DNA of 49,228 nucleotides from positions 1-49,228 of the forward strand of contig NZ_QBUY01000061.1 in assembly GCF_003121405.1 (NCBI RefSeq). Reading direction: 5' to 3'. Under the pieces are notes generated by a model. It worked only from the letters and a program-made list of their open reading frames with translations, was not told the DNA's origin and made no database searches. Source of the DNA: Paraburkholderia sp. C35 (GTDB lineage Bacteria; Pseudomonadota; Gammaproteobacteria; Burkholderiales; Burkholderiaceae). Shown piece by piece: positions 31,701-43,324 of this stretch; position 1 is the stretch's first letter; every line of letters begins with the position of its first letter. A program made the position numbers and the translations under genes.

Positions 31701-32639
31701 ATGAAACGGGTACTGCCTCCGCTCAATGCCCTGCGGGCCTTCGAAGCCGCGGGCCGTCTCGGCAGCTTCAAGGAAGCCGCCGCAGAACTGCACGTGACGC
31801 ACGGCGCGGTGAGCCAGCAGGTACGTCTGCTTGAAGAATGGCTCGGCGCATCGCTGTTTGAACGGCACAACCGCCGTGTCGTGCTGACATCGGCGGCGAA
31901 GGCGTATCTGGAGCAAATCGGCCCTGTGCTTGATCGGCTCTCGCAGGCGACCGCGCGCTATGGCTATGGTGTGTCCGGCCCGGTTTCACGGGTTCTGTCG
32001 GTGAACGCACCCGCCACCTTCACGTTGCGCTGGCTGGTTCCGAGGCTGACGAAACTGCGCGCCAGCCATCCGGATGTGAACATCAACGTGGAGACGTCCA
32101 ACGCGCCGCTGGAAAGTCTGAAAGACGAATATGACGTCATCATCCGGGGTGGGCCGGACACGTTCTACGGCTACTCGATGCAGCCGTTCCTCTCCGAAGA
32201 GCGGCTGCCTGTATGCAGTCCGGCGCTGTTGCGACGGGTGCCGCTCCAAACGCCCGCCGACCTCCGGAAACATACTTTGCTGCACACGGCGAGCCTGCCC
32301 CGCCTCTGGCCCGACTGGCTGGCGAGCGCAAGAATTCCCTCGCTGAAGCCGGCATCCGCCATCACGTTCGACCACTTCTATCTGAGCTTGCAGGCAGCTA
32401 TCGACGGAGTCGGCATCGCCATGGGGCCGACTGCGCTGGTATCCGGGGATCTCGCTGCCGGACGGCTCGTCACCCCGTTTGCCGGCCCCCGTCTGCCGTC
32501 GCGCCGCTATTGCACCTATGTTGCGCAGGAGAAGGCTGACGATGAGCTGGTCGCGCTATTCCGTGCATGGCTCGAACGCGAGGGTGCGCGTGGACCAGAC
32601 TCTCCGGTGCGCGCTCCGTCCCGCCGACGGAAATCGTGA
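31701..32639 (+). CDS. LysR-family regulator, GcvA-like
   Basis: A 312-residue LysR regulator beginning MKRVLPPLNALRAFEAAGRL, the GcvA-subfamily start. The helix-turn-helix is at about 18-45 (FKEAAAELHVTHGAVSQQV), followed by the effector domain. A Pro/Arg-rich tail (SPVRAPSRRRKS) is unlike most family members. It is divergent from the EamA transporter, and control of that exporter is the simplest inference. An in-frame GTG at 31680 is an alternative start. Confidence 0.88.
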   Translation: MKRVLPPLNALRAFEAAGRLGSFKEAAAELHVTHGAVSQQVRLLEEWLGASLFERHNRRVVLTSAAKAYLEQIGPVLDRLSQATARYGYGVSGPVSRVLSVNAPATFTLRWLVPRLTKLRASHPDVNINVETSNAPLESLKDEYDVIIRGGPDTFYGYSMQPFLSEERLPVCSPALLRRVPLQTPADLRKHTLLHTASLPRLWPDWLASARIPSLKPASAITFDHFYLSLQAAIDGVGIAMGPTALVSGDLAAGRLVTPFAGPRLPSRRYCTYVAQEKADDELVALFRAWLEREGARGPDSPVRAPSRRRKS

Positions 32640-32879
32640 ATGAAGGCGCCGGCGTAAACGTCTTCGCCACCGGCGAGCCTCGCCTGTCCCTGCGGGGCCG
32701 GCGCTTCAGCCTCTTTGGTTCGGCAAGTGCAAAGATGCAAGCGTGACGGTGCGAACGCAATTACTGCGGAAGCAGCGCGTCGTGTAGGATTGTTGAGCAC
32801 TATCCATGACTGACTCCGTTCCTGATCATGTGCTGCGAGCGGTCGGGCAGATGGTTCGGCTGAAAAAGCGACTACTCAG

Positions 32880-33182
32880 ATGAGTTCAACGCAGGCACAC
32901 ACGTCCAGACGGACTTTACTGCTGGAGATGGGACGCACACACATGAAGGCGCACCACGTGCGCGCGACTCACGCGCGCACGTTGGTGTTTTCGGTTCTTT
33001 ACGAGTGCGGCCGCGCGCTCGTCGTAGAAGAAGTGTTTGGTCAACTGGTGCTGCTTGGAGAAGGCATCGGCAGGACGACGGTTTATCGAACGCTCGTCGA
33101 ATTCGAGAAAGCGGGCATCGTCCGCGCCAGATGGGTCTACGGCAGGAGCGGACGGCGCATGGCGTACTATCTGTGCGTTTGA
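32880..33182 (+). CDS. Fur-type winged-helix protein lacking the dimerisation/metal domain
   Basis: A 100-residue protein. After a Thr/His/Arg-rich N-terminus, residues about 27-85 read as the Fur-family DNA-binding fold: THARTLVFSVLYECGRALVV, then GIGRTTVYRTLVEFEKAGIV, the Fur recognition-helix motif TVYRTL. The protein stops after a short wing (GRRMAYYLCV) where full Fur proteins continue with about 60 residues of metal-binding dimer domain. ATG alternatives are 32928 and 32943. It is convergent with a LysR gene, with 27 bases between the stops. It could be a truncated Fur or Zur, or a stand-alone DNA-binding protein. Confidence 0.7.
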   Translation: MSSTQAHTSRRTLLLEMGRTHMKAHHVRATHARTLVFSVLYECGRALVVEEVFGQLVLLGEGIGRTTVYRTLVEFEKAGIVRARWVYGRSGRRMAYYLCV

Positions 33183-33209
33183 TGCGAACCTCCCGTCTCT
33201 TCCTGGGCG

Positions 33210-34133
33210 CTACGTTTCGCGCCGCACCGGCACATTGTTCACGCCCGTGATCGGCGCGGCAGCCGCTTCATCCCGCAGGAAATCAATCAACGGCTCGACC
33301 AGGCGATGCTGACTGGACGGATTACGGCGCAACACGAAACGCCATGACGCCAGCTTCGCCCCACCATGCAGGACGGGAACCAGCCGGCCACTGCGCAACT
33401 CCGGCTCGATCAGCGGCACACGGCCGAGTGCGACACCCGCACCGCCCAGTGCGGCCCCGATCACCTGACTGAAGCTGCTATAACGGACGATTTTCGATTC
33501 GAAGTCGCCGGGAAAACGGAACTCACGTGTCCAGTTTCGCCAGTCGATCTCGGGGCTGTCTTCATGTGTCTCCTGAAGCAGCCGGCAGCGGCACACTGCC
33601 TTCGAGGCCAGCGGATACAGTTCCGGGCTGCATACAGGGAACACCGTCTCCTTCAGCAGCATTTCGTCGCCGGGCTGCAGGTTTCTTTCATGCACGTGCA
33701 CGATGGCCAGGTCGATGCCGCTGCGCGCGAAGTCGGGCTTGCCGTCGAGCACCACGGCGTGCAGCGGCGAATCCGGATACTGAGAAGAGAACTGCGCAAG
33801 GCGCCGCGCGAGCCACATCGAAGAAAATGGCGTGTTGGCCGAGACCGTCAGTTGGCGAATCACGCCACGGATGTCGTCGCAAGCCTCGCTGAGCATCGAC
33901 AGCGCATGGCTGGTGGCGGGCAGCAGCTTCGCCCCGGCGGGCGTAAGACGAATTCCGCCGATACCCGTGGCGCGTTCGAGAAGGCGCGCGCCGAGCGTCT
34001 CTTCGAGCGCACGGATCTGATGGCTGACGGCACTCGTCGAAACATTCAGCTCGGCTGCGGCGCGCGCGAATCCACCCAGACGGACGGCTGCCTCGAAGGC
34101 GCGCAAGGCACTGAGGGGCGGAAGGTGCGGCAT
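33210..34133 (-). CDS. LysR-family regulator, GcvA-like (second)
   Basis: A 307-residue LysR protein beginning MPHLPPLSALRAFEAAVRLG. The helix-turn-helix is at about 20-45 (FARAAAELNVSTSAVSHQI), then a substrate-binding-like domain with CRCRLLQETHE unusual in having two close cysteines. It is divergent from the fused ABC transporter at 34268 with 134 bases between the starts, so it may regulate it. The ATG at 34133 is preferred to an in-frame TTG at 34142. Confidence 0.88.
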   Translation of the reverse strand: MPHLPPLSALRAFEAAVRLGGFARAAAELNVSTSAVSHQIRALEETLGARLLERATGIGGIRLTPAGAKLLPATSHALSMLSEACDDIRGVIRQLTVSANTPFSSMWLARRLAQFSSQYPDSPLHAVVLDGKPDFARSGIDLAIVHVHERNLQPGDEMLLKETVFPVCSPELYPLASKAVCRCRLLQETHEDSPEIDWRNWTREFRFPGDFESKIVRYSSFSQVIGAALGGAGVALGRVPLIEPELRSGRLVPVLHGGAKLASWRFVLRRNPSSQHRLVEPLIDFLRDEAAAAPITGVNNVPVRRET

Positions 34134-34201
34134 CGCTGGCAAAAATCATGATGGGAAGGGGTATTGTAGTTTGCTCAACACCCCTTGAAAAAACATCTTT
34201 T

Positions 34202-34237
34202 GCCCGACCTGCGCGCCGCGCGTAAGGTCGGGCTTTT
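34202..34237 (+). terminator. Intrinsic terminator in the leader of the fused ABC transporter
   Basis: GCCCGACCT (34202-34210) pairs with AGGTCGGGC (34225-34233) and is followed by TTTT (34234-34237). It is oriented on the plus strand and lies 30 bases before the ABC start at 34268. No plus-strand gene ends nearby (the last ended at 33182, with a minus-strand gene between), so it acts either on read-through or as an attenuator in the 5' leader. On the minus strand it lacks a T-run. Confidence 0.7.
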
Positions 34238-34267
34238 GCTGGCAACAACAGACAGGCGGAGGGGAGC

Positions 34268-37822
<3,555 letters not shown>

Positions 37823-38220
37823 GTAAAAGGGCGAAGAGGCATCAAACCCAGATCGCAACGCAAATCTTCGGCGTGGGCAGCGCGTCAAGCCTTTCGGGGC
37901 GGACCATTGTTGCGCATCCCATTCCCAACGAATGGCGGACCCAGGACACGGGATGAAAGCCTACGAGGAACGCGCCGCGCGAGCGATGCTGAACTCGCTG
38001 TAAAGAGCCAGATATCACTGGCAGCACAAGATTCAGGTCATAGCAGCGCTCAAAAAAAATCGAAAAGAGTCATGGCGGGCTGATTCCCGCTACTTGAAGA
38101 CGCGTCGCGCAATATGCCCGTGATGTATTCGGGTGCACCCTGCGCGCCCCCGCAGCACCGGCTCGAACTATGGTGGCAGTGTATGGCGCGCGATGAGTGC
38201 GCTGGTGCGCCCGGGGGCCG
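37823..38220. other. Gene-free stretch between the ABC transporter and cytochrome c
   Basis: No frame here has a plausible start, ribosome-binding site and protein-like composition. It contains a short A-run at about 38050-38057 and GC-rich sequence near 38140-38220. I see no convincing hairpin terminator, tRNA or repeat. Confidence 0.6.
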
Positions 38221-38598
38221 TCACTTCTGCGTGGCGAGATAGGCGATGATATCGGCGCGGGTCTTTGCGTCGCCAAGCGCGAAAAACATCTTTGTTCCGG
38301 GAACGAGATTCTGCGGGCCTTGCAGCCATCGATCGATCATCTCGGGCGTCCAGACGATGCCCGAGTTTTTCAGTGCGATCGAATAGTTGAATCCCGGTAC
38401 CGTCCCCGCCTTCCGTCCTACGACGCCGCGGTGCGCAGGCCCGACGTCATTGTCGTCGATCGAGTGGCAGGCCATGCAGGCTCCATACGCGGTCTTGCCT
38501 GCGACGGGATCGCCGGCCGCTGCCGCGTGCGCGGCGATGCCGAGTGTCGCTGTGGTGAGCGCTATCGTCCAGATACGCCTCAAGTGAAACTTGCCCAT
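38221..38598 (-). CDS. Periplasmic monoheme cytochrome c (class I)
   Basis: A 125-residue protein with a signal peptide (1-27, AAHAAAAG). The heme motif CMACH is at about 41-45, and TKMFF near residue 103 supplies the probable Met axial ligand. The layout and length match soluble cytochrome c2/c550-type carriers. GGAG is present upstream of ATG 38598. Its role is likely electron transfer to an oxidase or dehydrogenase; no redox partner is adjacent. Confidence 0.92.
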   Translation of the reverse strand: MGKFHLRRIWTIALTTATLGIAAHAAAAGDPVAGKTAYGACMACHSIDDNDVGPAHRGVVGRKAGTVPGFNYSIALKNSGIVWTPEMIDRWLQGPQNLVPGTKMFFALGDAKTRADIIAYLATQK

Positions 38599-38689
38599 GT
38601 CCGTCGTTCTCCATCTGTGTGATTCAGACAGGTAGACTGGGCCGGGACGGCGGATATTCCCATAATCGAATGACTATCGGGCCGCGCGA

Positions 38690-39646
38690 TTAGCTGCCTG
38701 CCTTGCCCGATGTCGCTGCTTTCCCGTCATGCCGTTGATCGAGCAGTGCGTCGATCTGCGCGCTTTCCTTCTGCAGTTGCATTCGCAGGTACTTCAGGAA
38801 TTCCTTGCCGTTTTCCGACAGGGGTCTTCCAGGGCGCATGACCAGCAGCGTGCGACATTCAATCACAGTGGAGAGCCGTCGAATCACGAGGCCTCTCGGA
38901 ATGAAGTCCAGCGCGGCGATTGGGTGCACCATTGCCAGCCCGATGCCGTCGAGCGCCAGTTGACAAGCAGTTGCGGACAGCGGCGTCTCGATCACCGCGC
39001 GCAAATGCACGTCCTGCTCGACGAGTGCGGCTTCCAGGCGCCGTCGTGCGGAGTCTTCCGGGTTCATGTCGATGAAATGGTCCGACGCGAGGTCGCCGAG
39101 GCTCAGTGCACGCTTGCGACTGAGCGGGTGATCCGCAGACATGGCGATCACGCCCGGCATCACCGAAAAAAGCGAATGCTCGATGCCTTGTGTGTTGACT
39201 TCGTCGTTCATCAGGCCGAAGTCGACCTGACCTGTCACCACGTGCTGATAGACCTCTTTCGAACTCGTCACCTGCAGCATCATCTGCATGTTGCGACGCT
39301 GAGGTTCGAACGCGGCCATTGCACGGCCCACGAAGCAGTTTCCGAACGCGGGATAGGACGCCATCGACAGTCGCCCCAGTCCGAACATACGCAGACTGCG
39401 GATGCGATGTTCAATGGCCTCGTAGCCGACGTAGTACCGGTCGACCTCGCTCATCAGCGCATGCGCTTCCTGGGTTGGTTGCAACCGTCCGCGAACGCGA
39501 TCGAATAAGCGTAAACCCGCAAGCTCTTCCAGCTTGCGAATCGACTGGCTGATAGCCGGTTGCGACACACCTAGCAGCCGCGCGGCTTTGCTCGCTGTTC
39601 CAGACGCCATGACCGCACGAAACACTTCGATCTCACGAATCGACAC
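38690..39646 (-). CDS. LysR-family regulator of the adjacent amino-acid-type cassette
   Basis: A 318-residue LysR regulator beginning MSIREIEVFRAVMASGTASK. The helix-turn-helix is at about 16-45 (ASKAARLLGVSQPAISQSI). The effector domain has the style of regulators of opine and amino-acid catabolism (OccR/NocR-like). It is divergent by 100 bases from the PLP enzyme and ABC genes, so it is the likely regulator of that cassette. The gap is AT-rich around 39690-39715. Confidence 0.9.
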   Translation of the reverse strand: MSIREIEVFRAVMASGTASKAARLLGVSQPAISQSIRKLEELAGLRLFDRVRGRLQPTQEAHALMSEVDRYYVGYEAIEHRIRSLRMFGLGRLSMASYPAFGNCFVGRAMAAFEPQRRNMQMMLQVTSSKEVYQHVVTGQVDFGLMNDEVNTQGIEHSLFSVMPGVIAMSADHPLSRKRALSLGDLASDHFIDMNPEDSARRRLEAALVEQDVHLRAVIETPLSATACQLALDGIGLAMVHPIAALDFIPRGLVIRRLSTVIECRTLLVMRPGRPLSENGKEFLKYLRMQLQKESAQIDALLDQRHDGKAATSGKAGS

Positions 39647-39746
39647 CTATAAGCTCCGCTTCTGGAGTGAGAAGTCCCAATGGTAGATCGATTATATTTG
39701 GCAGAAAACAATCCTCTCACGTTCAACGACCGAAGCAGAGGATTCA

Positions 39747-40913
39747 ATGGAGAAGTCAGTACCCGCGCATCTCGCCCAGCCCTTCAGAAGCCTGTCGCCA
39801 GGCGTATTCCGCGCGTCGACGATCGTCTTCGACTCGTACGAGGATTTTGTTGGGAGAAAGTCGCGACAGCCCGACGGCTACAGCTATGGCTTGACGGGGA
39901 CACCCACCAACCGGGAACTCGAAACCCGCATCGCCGACCTCGAAGGCGCCCGGCATTGCGTCGTGGTGAGTTCCGGGCAGGCCGCATTGATTGCCTCCGT
40001 TCTGCCGTTCGTCAAGGCAGGCGATCACGTGCTGATTTCGGACGCCAGCTACGGCGGGCTCAAAGCGTTTGCCCATGACTGGCTCGCGCGGCTGGGCGTG
40101 CAGATTGGCGTATATCCAGCCGATATCGGTTCACAGATCGTCGAATGGGTGCAGCCCAATACACGCATGATCTGTATCGAATCGCCCGGCACGATCTCAA
40201 TGGAAATGCCGGACGTGCGTGCGATCGTTGCTGTCGCACGTGCCCGGAAAATCCTCACGATGATGGACAACACCTGGGCCAGCCCGCTGGCGTTCCGGCC
40301 GCTCGAACACGGCATCGACATGAGTGTCGAGGCCGCCACCAAGTTCTTCGGAGGGCACTCCGACCTGTTGATGGGCGCGGTCAGCACGAACGACTTCGCG
40401 CTCTACGAGCAACTGCGCGAGGCGCAGGCAACGATCGGCCTTGCCGCGAGCGCGGACGATTGTTTCCTCGCGCTGCGAGGTCTGGAAACCTTCAGGCTGC
40501 GGTTCGAGCAACAGAGTCGTGACACGCTACAGGTCGCGCATTGGCTTGAGCGCCATCCGGGCGTCGATCGCGTGCTGTTCGCGCCGCTCGAATCGCATCC
40601 GGGTCACGCCATCTGGAAGCGCGATTTCAGCGGAAGCGGGTGTCTGTTCTCATTCATCCTGAAGCCCGGCCCCGAAGATGCGATTGCAGCATTGTTCAAC
40701 TCGCTCAAGACGTTTTCGATCGGCGCGAGTTGGGGTGGCACGCGCAGCCTGATCGCGTTCTATCCGGCATCCATTCAGCGTGCCCGGAAATTCCCGCCCA
40801 CCGATCAGGCCATCATCCGCGTGTCGATCGGGCTGGAAGATGTGGAGAGCCTGATTGCGGACCTGGATCACGGTCTCACGCAGTATGCGGCGCAGTGTGA
40901 ATCAATCCGCTGA
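39747..40913 (+). CDS. Trans-sulfuration-type PLP enzyme (cystathionine beta-lyase/gamma-synthase family)
   Basis: A 388-residue cytosolic enzyme. The PLP lysine is K199 in EAATKFFGGHSDLLMG. The phosphate/ring motifs are YGLTGTPTN (48-56), VVSSGQAALI (about 73-82) and MDNTWASP (173-180). The YGxxGTPT form resembles cystathionine beta-lyases of the MetC type. The canonical Arg after Tyr-Gly is Leu here, so substrate preference may differ. Such enzymes cleave C-S bonds of cysteine S-conjugates. It heads a probable operon with an amino-acid ABC importer and a deacylase. AGAGGA lies just upstream of the ATG. Confidence 0.88.
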   Translation: MEKSVPAHLAQPFRSLSPGVFRASTIVFDSYEDFVGRKSRQPDGYSYGLTGTPTNRELETRIADLEGARHCVVVSSGQAALIASVLPFVKAGDHVLISDASYGGLKAFAHDWLARLGVQIGVYPADIGSQIVEWVQPNTRMICIESPGTISMEMPDVRAIVAVARARKILTMMDNTWASPLAFRPLEHGIDMSVEAATKFFGGHSDLLMGAVSTNDFALYEQLREAQATIGLAASADDCFLALRGLETFRLRFEQQSRDTLQVAHWLERHPGVDRVLFAPLESHPGHAIWKRDFSGSGCLFSFILKPGPEDAIAALFNSLKTFSIGASWGGTRSLIAFYPASIQRARKFPPTDQAIIRVSIGLEDVESLIADLDHGLTQYAAQCESIR

Positions 40914-40972
40914 TCGAATCCAGACACACAAGATCGACCGGCAAATATCGAACGACCGGATGAGGTTCCAGA

Positions 40973-41623
40973 ATGGAAGCGCTCTTTCTGCGTGCGTTGC
41001 CGCTGCTGAAGATGGCGATACTCACCACGCTCTCGCTTGGCTGTCTGTCGTTTGTGCTCGGATCGGTCCTGGGGCTGGGAATAGCGCTCGCGCGAACCAG
41101 CAACTGGCGACTGGCTCGCGCGTTTGCTTTCGCCTATGTATCGATCTTTCGCGGCACGCCATTGTTGTTGCAACTGCTTGTCGTGTACTTCGGTCTGCCT
41201 TATTACGGCATTGTCATGTCGCCGTTCATGGCGGCGATGGTGGCACTCACGCTCTTTGTCGCGGCCTATCTGAGTGAGGACTTCCGGGCAGGCCTGCTGT
41301 CGGTGGACCGCGGCCAGTGGGAGGCGGGCATGTCGCTCGGCATGGGGTACTGGAAGATGCAGCAACGCATCATCCTGCCGCAAGGCCTGCGCATTGCCGT
41401 GCCGCCCGTGTCGAGCCGGCTGATCGGGCTGATGAAGGACACGTCACTCGCCTCAACAGTGACGGTCGTCGAAATGACGCGCGTCGCCAATCAGGTCGGC
41501 GCGGCCACTTTCCGCTACATGGATATGTTCCTGATCGTGGGTGCCTTGTACTGGATCATCAGCCAGACACTCACCATCCTGCAGACCTGGCTCGAATCCA
41601 CGCTCGTCAGGAGGTACGGATGA
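40973..41623 (+). CDS. Polar amino-acid ABC transporter permease (HisM/GlnP type)
   Basis: A 216-residue inner-membrane protein with about five spans. The EAA loop region reads WEAGMSLGMGYWKMQQRIILPQG (in two parts: EAGMSLGMGYW and RIILPQG), as in HisM/GlnP permeases. FRGTPLLLQLLVVYFGLPYY is the usual N-terminal motif. It is the only permease in the cassette, so it would work as a homodimer. The start has GAGG upstream and its stop overlaps the ATPase start. Confidence 0.92.
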   Translation: MEALFLRALPLLKMAILTTLSLGCLSFVLGSVLGLGIALARTSNWRLARAFAFAYVSIFRGTPLLLQLLVVYFGLPYYGIVMSPFMAAMVALTLFVAAYLSEDFRAGLLSVDRGQWEAGMSLGMGYWKMQQRIILPQGLRIAVPPVSSRLIGLMKDTSLASTVTVVEMTRVANQVGAATFRYMDMFLIVGALYWIISQTLTILQTWLESTLVRRYG

Positions 41624-42408
41624 ATGGAGAAACGATCGTGCTGCGTGCGACGGGCCTGCACAAGCGCTTTGGCGAGCACGCGGTCCTGAAGGGCATCGAC
41701 CTCGAAGTGAAAGAGGGCGAGGTCGTCGTGATCATGGGTGCATCGGGCTCGGGTAAGACCACGCTGATCCGTTCACTGAACTTCCTTGAGATGCCCGATA
41801 GCGGGCACGTGGACGTATGCGGAATCAGTGTCCAATGTGAGCCCGCAGCGCGCGGCAAACTCGAACGCTGCTCGCGCGCCGCTCGCAGGCAGATGGCACT
41901 GATTCGCCGCAATACGGGCATGGTGTTCCAGTCATTCAACCTGTTTCCGCACATGACGGCGCTGGAAAACGTGATGGAAGGGCCCGTCAGCGTGAAGGGC
42001 GTTGCAAGGGCCGAGGCGCGGGAACGCGCGCAGGCTCTGCTCGATCGCGTTGGGCTGCGCGAGCGTGCGGGTGCGTATCCACGGCAGCTGTCGGGCGGCC
42101 AGAAACAGCGTGTGGCGATCGCGCGAAGCCTCGCGATGGACCCACGCGTCATCTTCTTCGACGAACCCACCTCGGCACTCGATCCGGAACTTCGTGACGA
42201 AGTGCTGCACGTGATGAAAGAACTCGCCGAGGCGGGCATGACCATGCTTGTCGTTACGCATGAAATCCGCTTCGCGCGCGAGGTGGCCGACAGAGTGCTT
42301 TTTATGGAGGGTGGCCTGATCACGCACGACAGCCCGGCAGCCCAGTTCTTCGCCGATTCGAACAACGACCTTCGGACCAAACGCTTCCTCGGAAAGCTGG
42401 CCGTCTGA
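41620..42408 (+). CDS. Polar amino-acid ABC transporter ATP-binding protein (GlnQ type)
   Basis: A 262-residue ATPase. GASGSGKTT (Walker A), FQSFNLFPHMTALENV (Q-loop), LSGGQKQR (signature) and VIFFDEPTSALDPE (Walker B) are complete. A Cys/Arg-rich insertion (about 68-88) between the first strands and the Q-loop is longer than in GlnQ. Its ATG overlaps the permease stop (ATGA), with an AGGAGGT site upstream. It drives uptake together with the binding protein that follows. Confidence 0.95.
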   Translation: MNGETIVLRATGLHKRFGEHAVLKGIDLEVKEGEVVVIMGASGSGKTTLIRSLNFLEMPDSGHVDVCGISVQCEPAARGKLERCSRAARRQMALIRRNTGMVFQSFNLFPHMTALENVMEGPVSVKGVARAEARERAQALLDRVGLRERAGAYPRQLSGGQKQRVAIARSLAMDPRVIFFDEPTSALDPELRDEVLHVMKELAEAGMTMLVVTHEIRFAREVADRVLFMEGGLITHDSPAAQFFADSNNDLRTKRFLGKLAV

Positions 42409-42431
42409 ACAACAGCCTTGTGAGACCAATC

Positions 42432-43274
42432 ATGAATCGAATGCATGGCATCGCAGTTCCATTCGGGCGCGCCTGCGCGGTATTCCTGTGCGCTGCCTTC
42501 CTGTGTGTTGCGGCGCGCGCCCAAGGTGACGACGCACTCGCGCGCCTGCGTCAGAAGGGCGAGATATCGATCGCCAATACGCAGGCGAGCCCGCCGTGGA
42601 GTCTGCTCGATGAGAGCAATCAACCGGCTGGCTATGACGTTGATGTGGCACGAGAGATAGCAAAGCGCATTGGGGTGCCGAAAGTGACCTTCGTGGCCGA
42701 CTCATTCTCCAATTTCGTTGATGGGCTGCGCACAGCGAAGTACGACATTGTGGTCAACAGCATGGCGGCGACAGCCGAGCGGAAAAAGATCGTCGATTTC
42801 TCGGTGCCGTATGCCCCGCAGGAATTCCGCATCTGGGTCAACGACAAGACAAGTGGCATTAATCAGGTTGCGGATCTGGCAGGCAGGAAGGTTGGTGTCG
42901 AGGCGGGCACATCGAACGAAGTCTGGGCACGTGCGCATCTCCCCAATTCCACGATCCTGAGCTATGACAACGGCGGTTTCCTGTACAACGATCTCGGCAC
43001 GGGCCGTATCGATGCCGTTATCGAATCGCATTTTGCCGGTCTGAAAGAGAAGGAAATCAATCACCTGCCGATTCACGAGGCGGGGCCAGTTCTGACCATT
43101 TCGCTTGGCTGCATCGCATTGCCGAAAAATCAGCCCGCGCTTGAGAACGCGATCAATGGAGCGATCGCAGACATGTCCAAAGACGGGACACTCGAACGCC
43201 TGGGACACAAGTGGCTCGGCAGCAACTACGACGTGGTCGGGGACATTCAAAAGGTCACGCAGAAAACGAACTAG
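42432..43274 (+). CDS. Periplasmic amino-acid-binding protein of the ABC importer
   Basis: A 280-residue protein with a signal peptide (about 1-31, CAAFLCVAARAQ). It is family 3 of the solute-binding proteins: VDVAREIAKRIGV and NSMAATAERKKIVDFSVPY are the conserved segments. The ligand is not identifiable. Ligand-site residues resemble those for polar or modified amino acids. An in-frame GTG at 42420 is a less likely start. Together with 40973 and 41620 it completes the importer. Confidence 0.92.
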   Translation: MNRMHGIAVPFGRACAVFLCAAFLCVAARAQGDDALARLRQKGEISIANTQASPPWSLLDESNQPAGYDVDVAREIAKRIGVPKVTFVADSFSNFVDGLRTAKYDIVVNSMAATAERKKIVDFSVPYAPQEFRIWVNDKTSGINQVADLAGRKVGVEAGTSNEVWARAHLPNSTILSYDNGGFLYNDLGTGRIDAVIESHFAGLKEKEINHLPIHEAGPVLTISLGCIALPKNQPALENAINGAIADMSKDGTLERLGHKWLGSNYDVVGDIQKVTQKTN

Positions 43275-43324
43275 CACGCGACGACCGGCACATCCGCATA
43301 CTTCACTCTCCTACACATTTGAAC

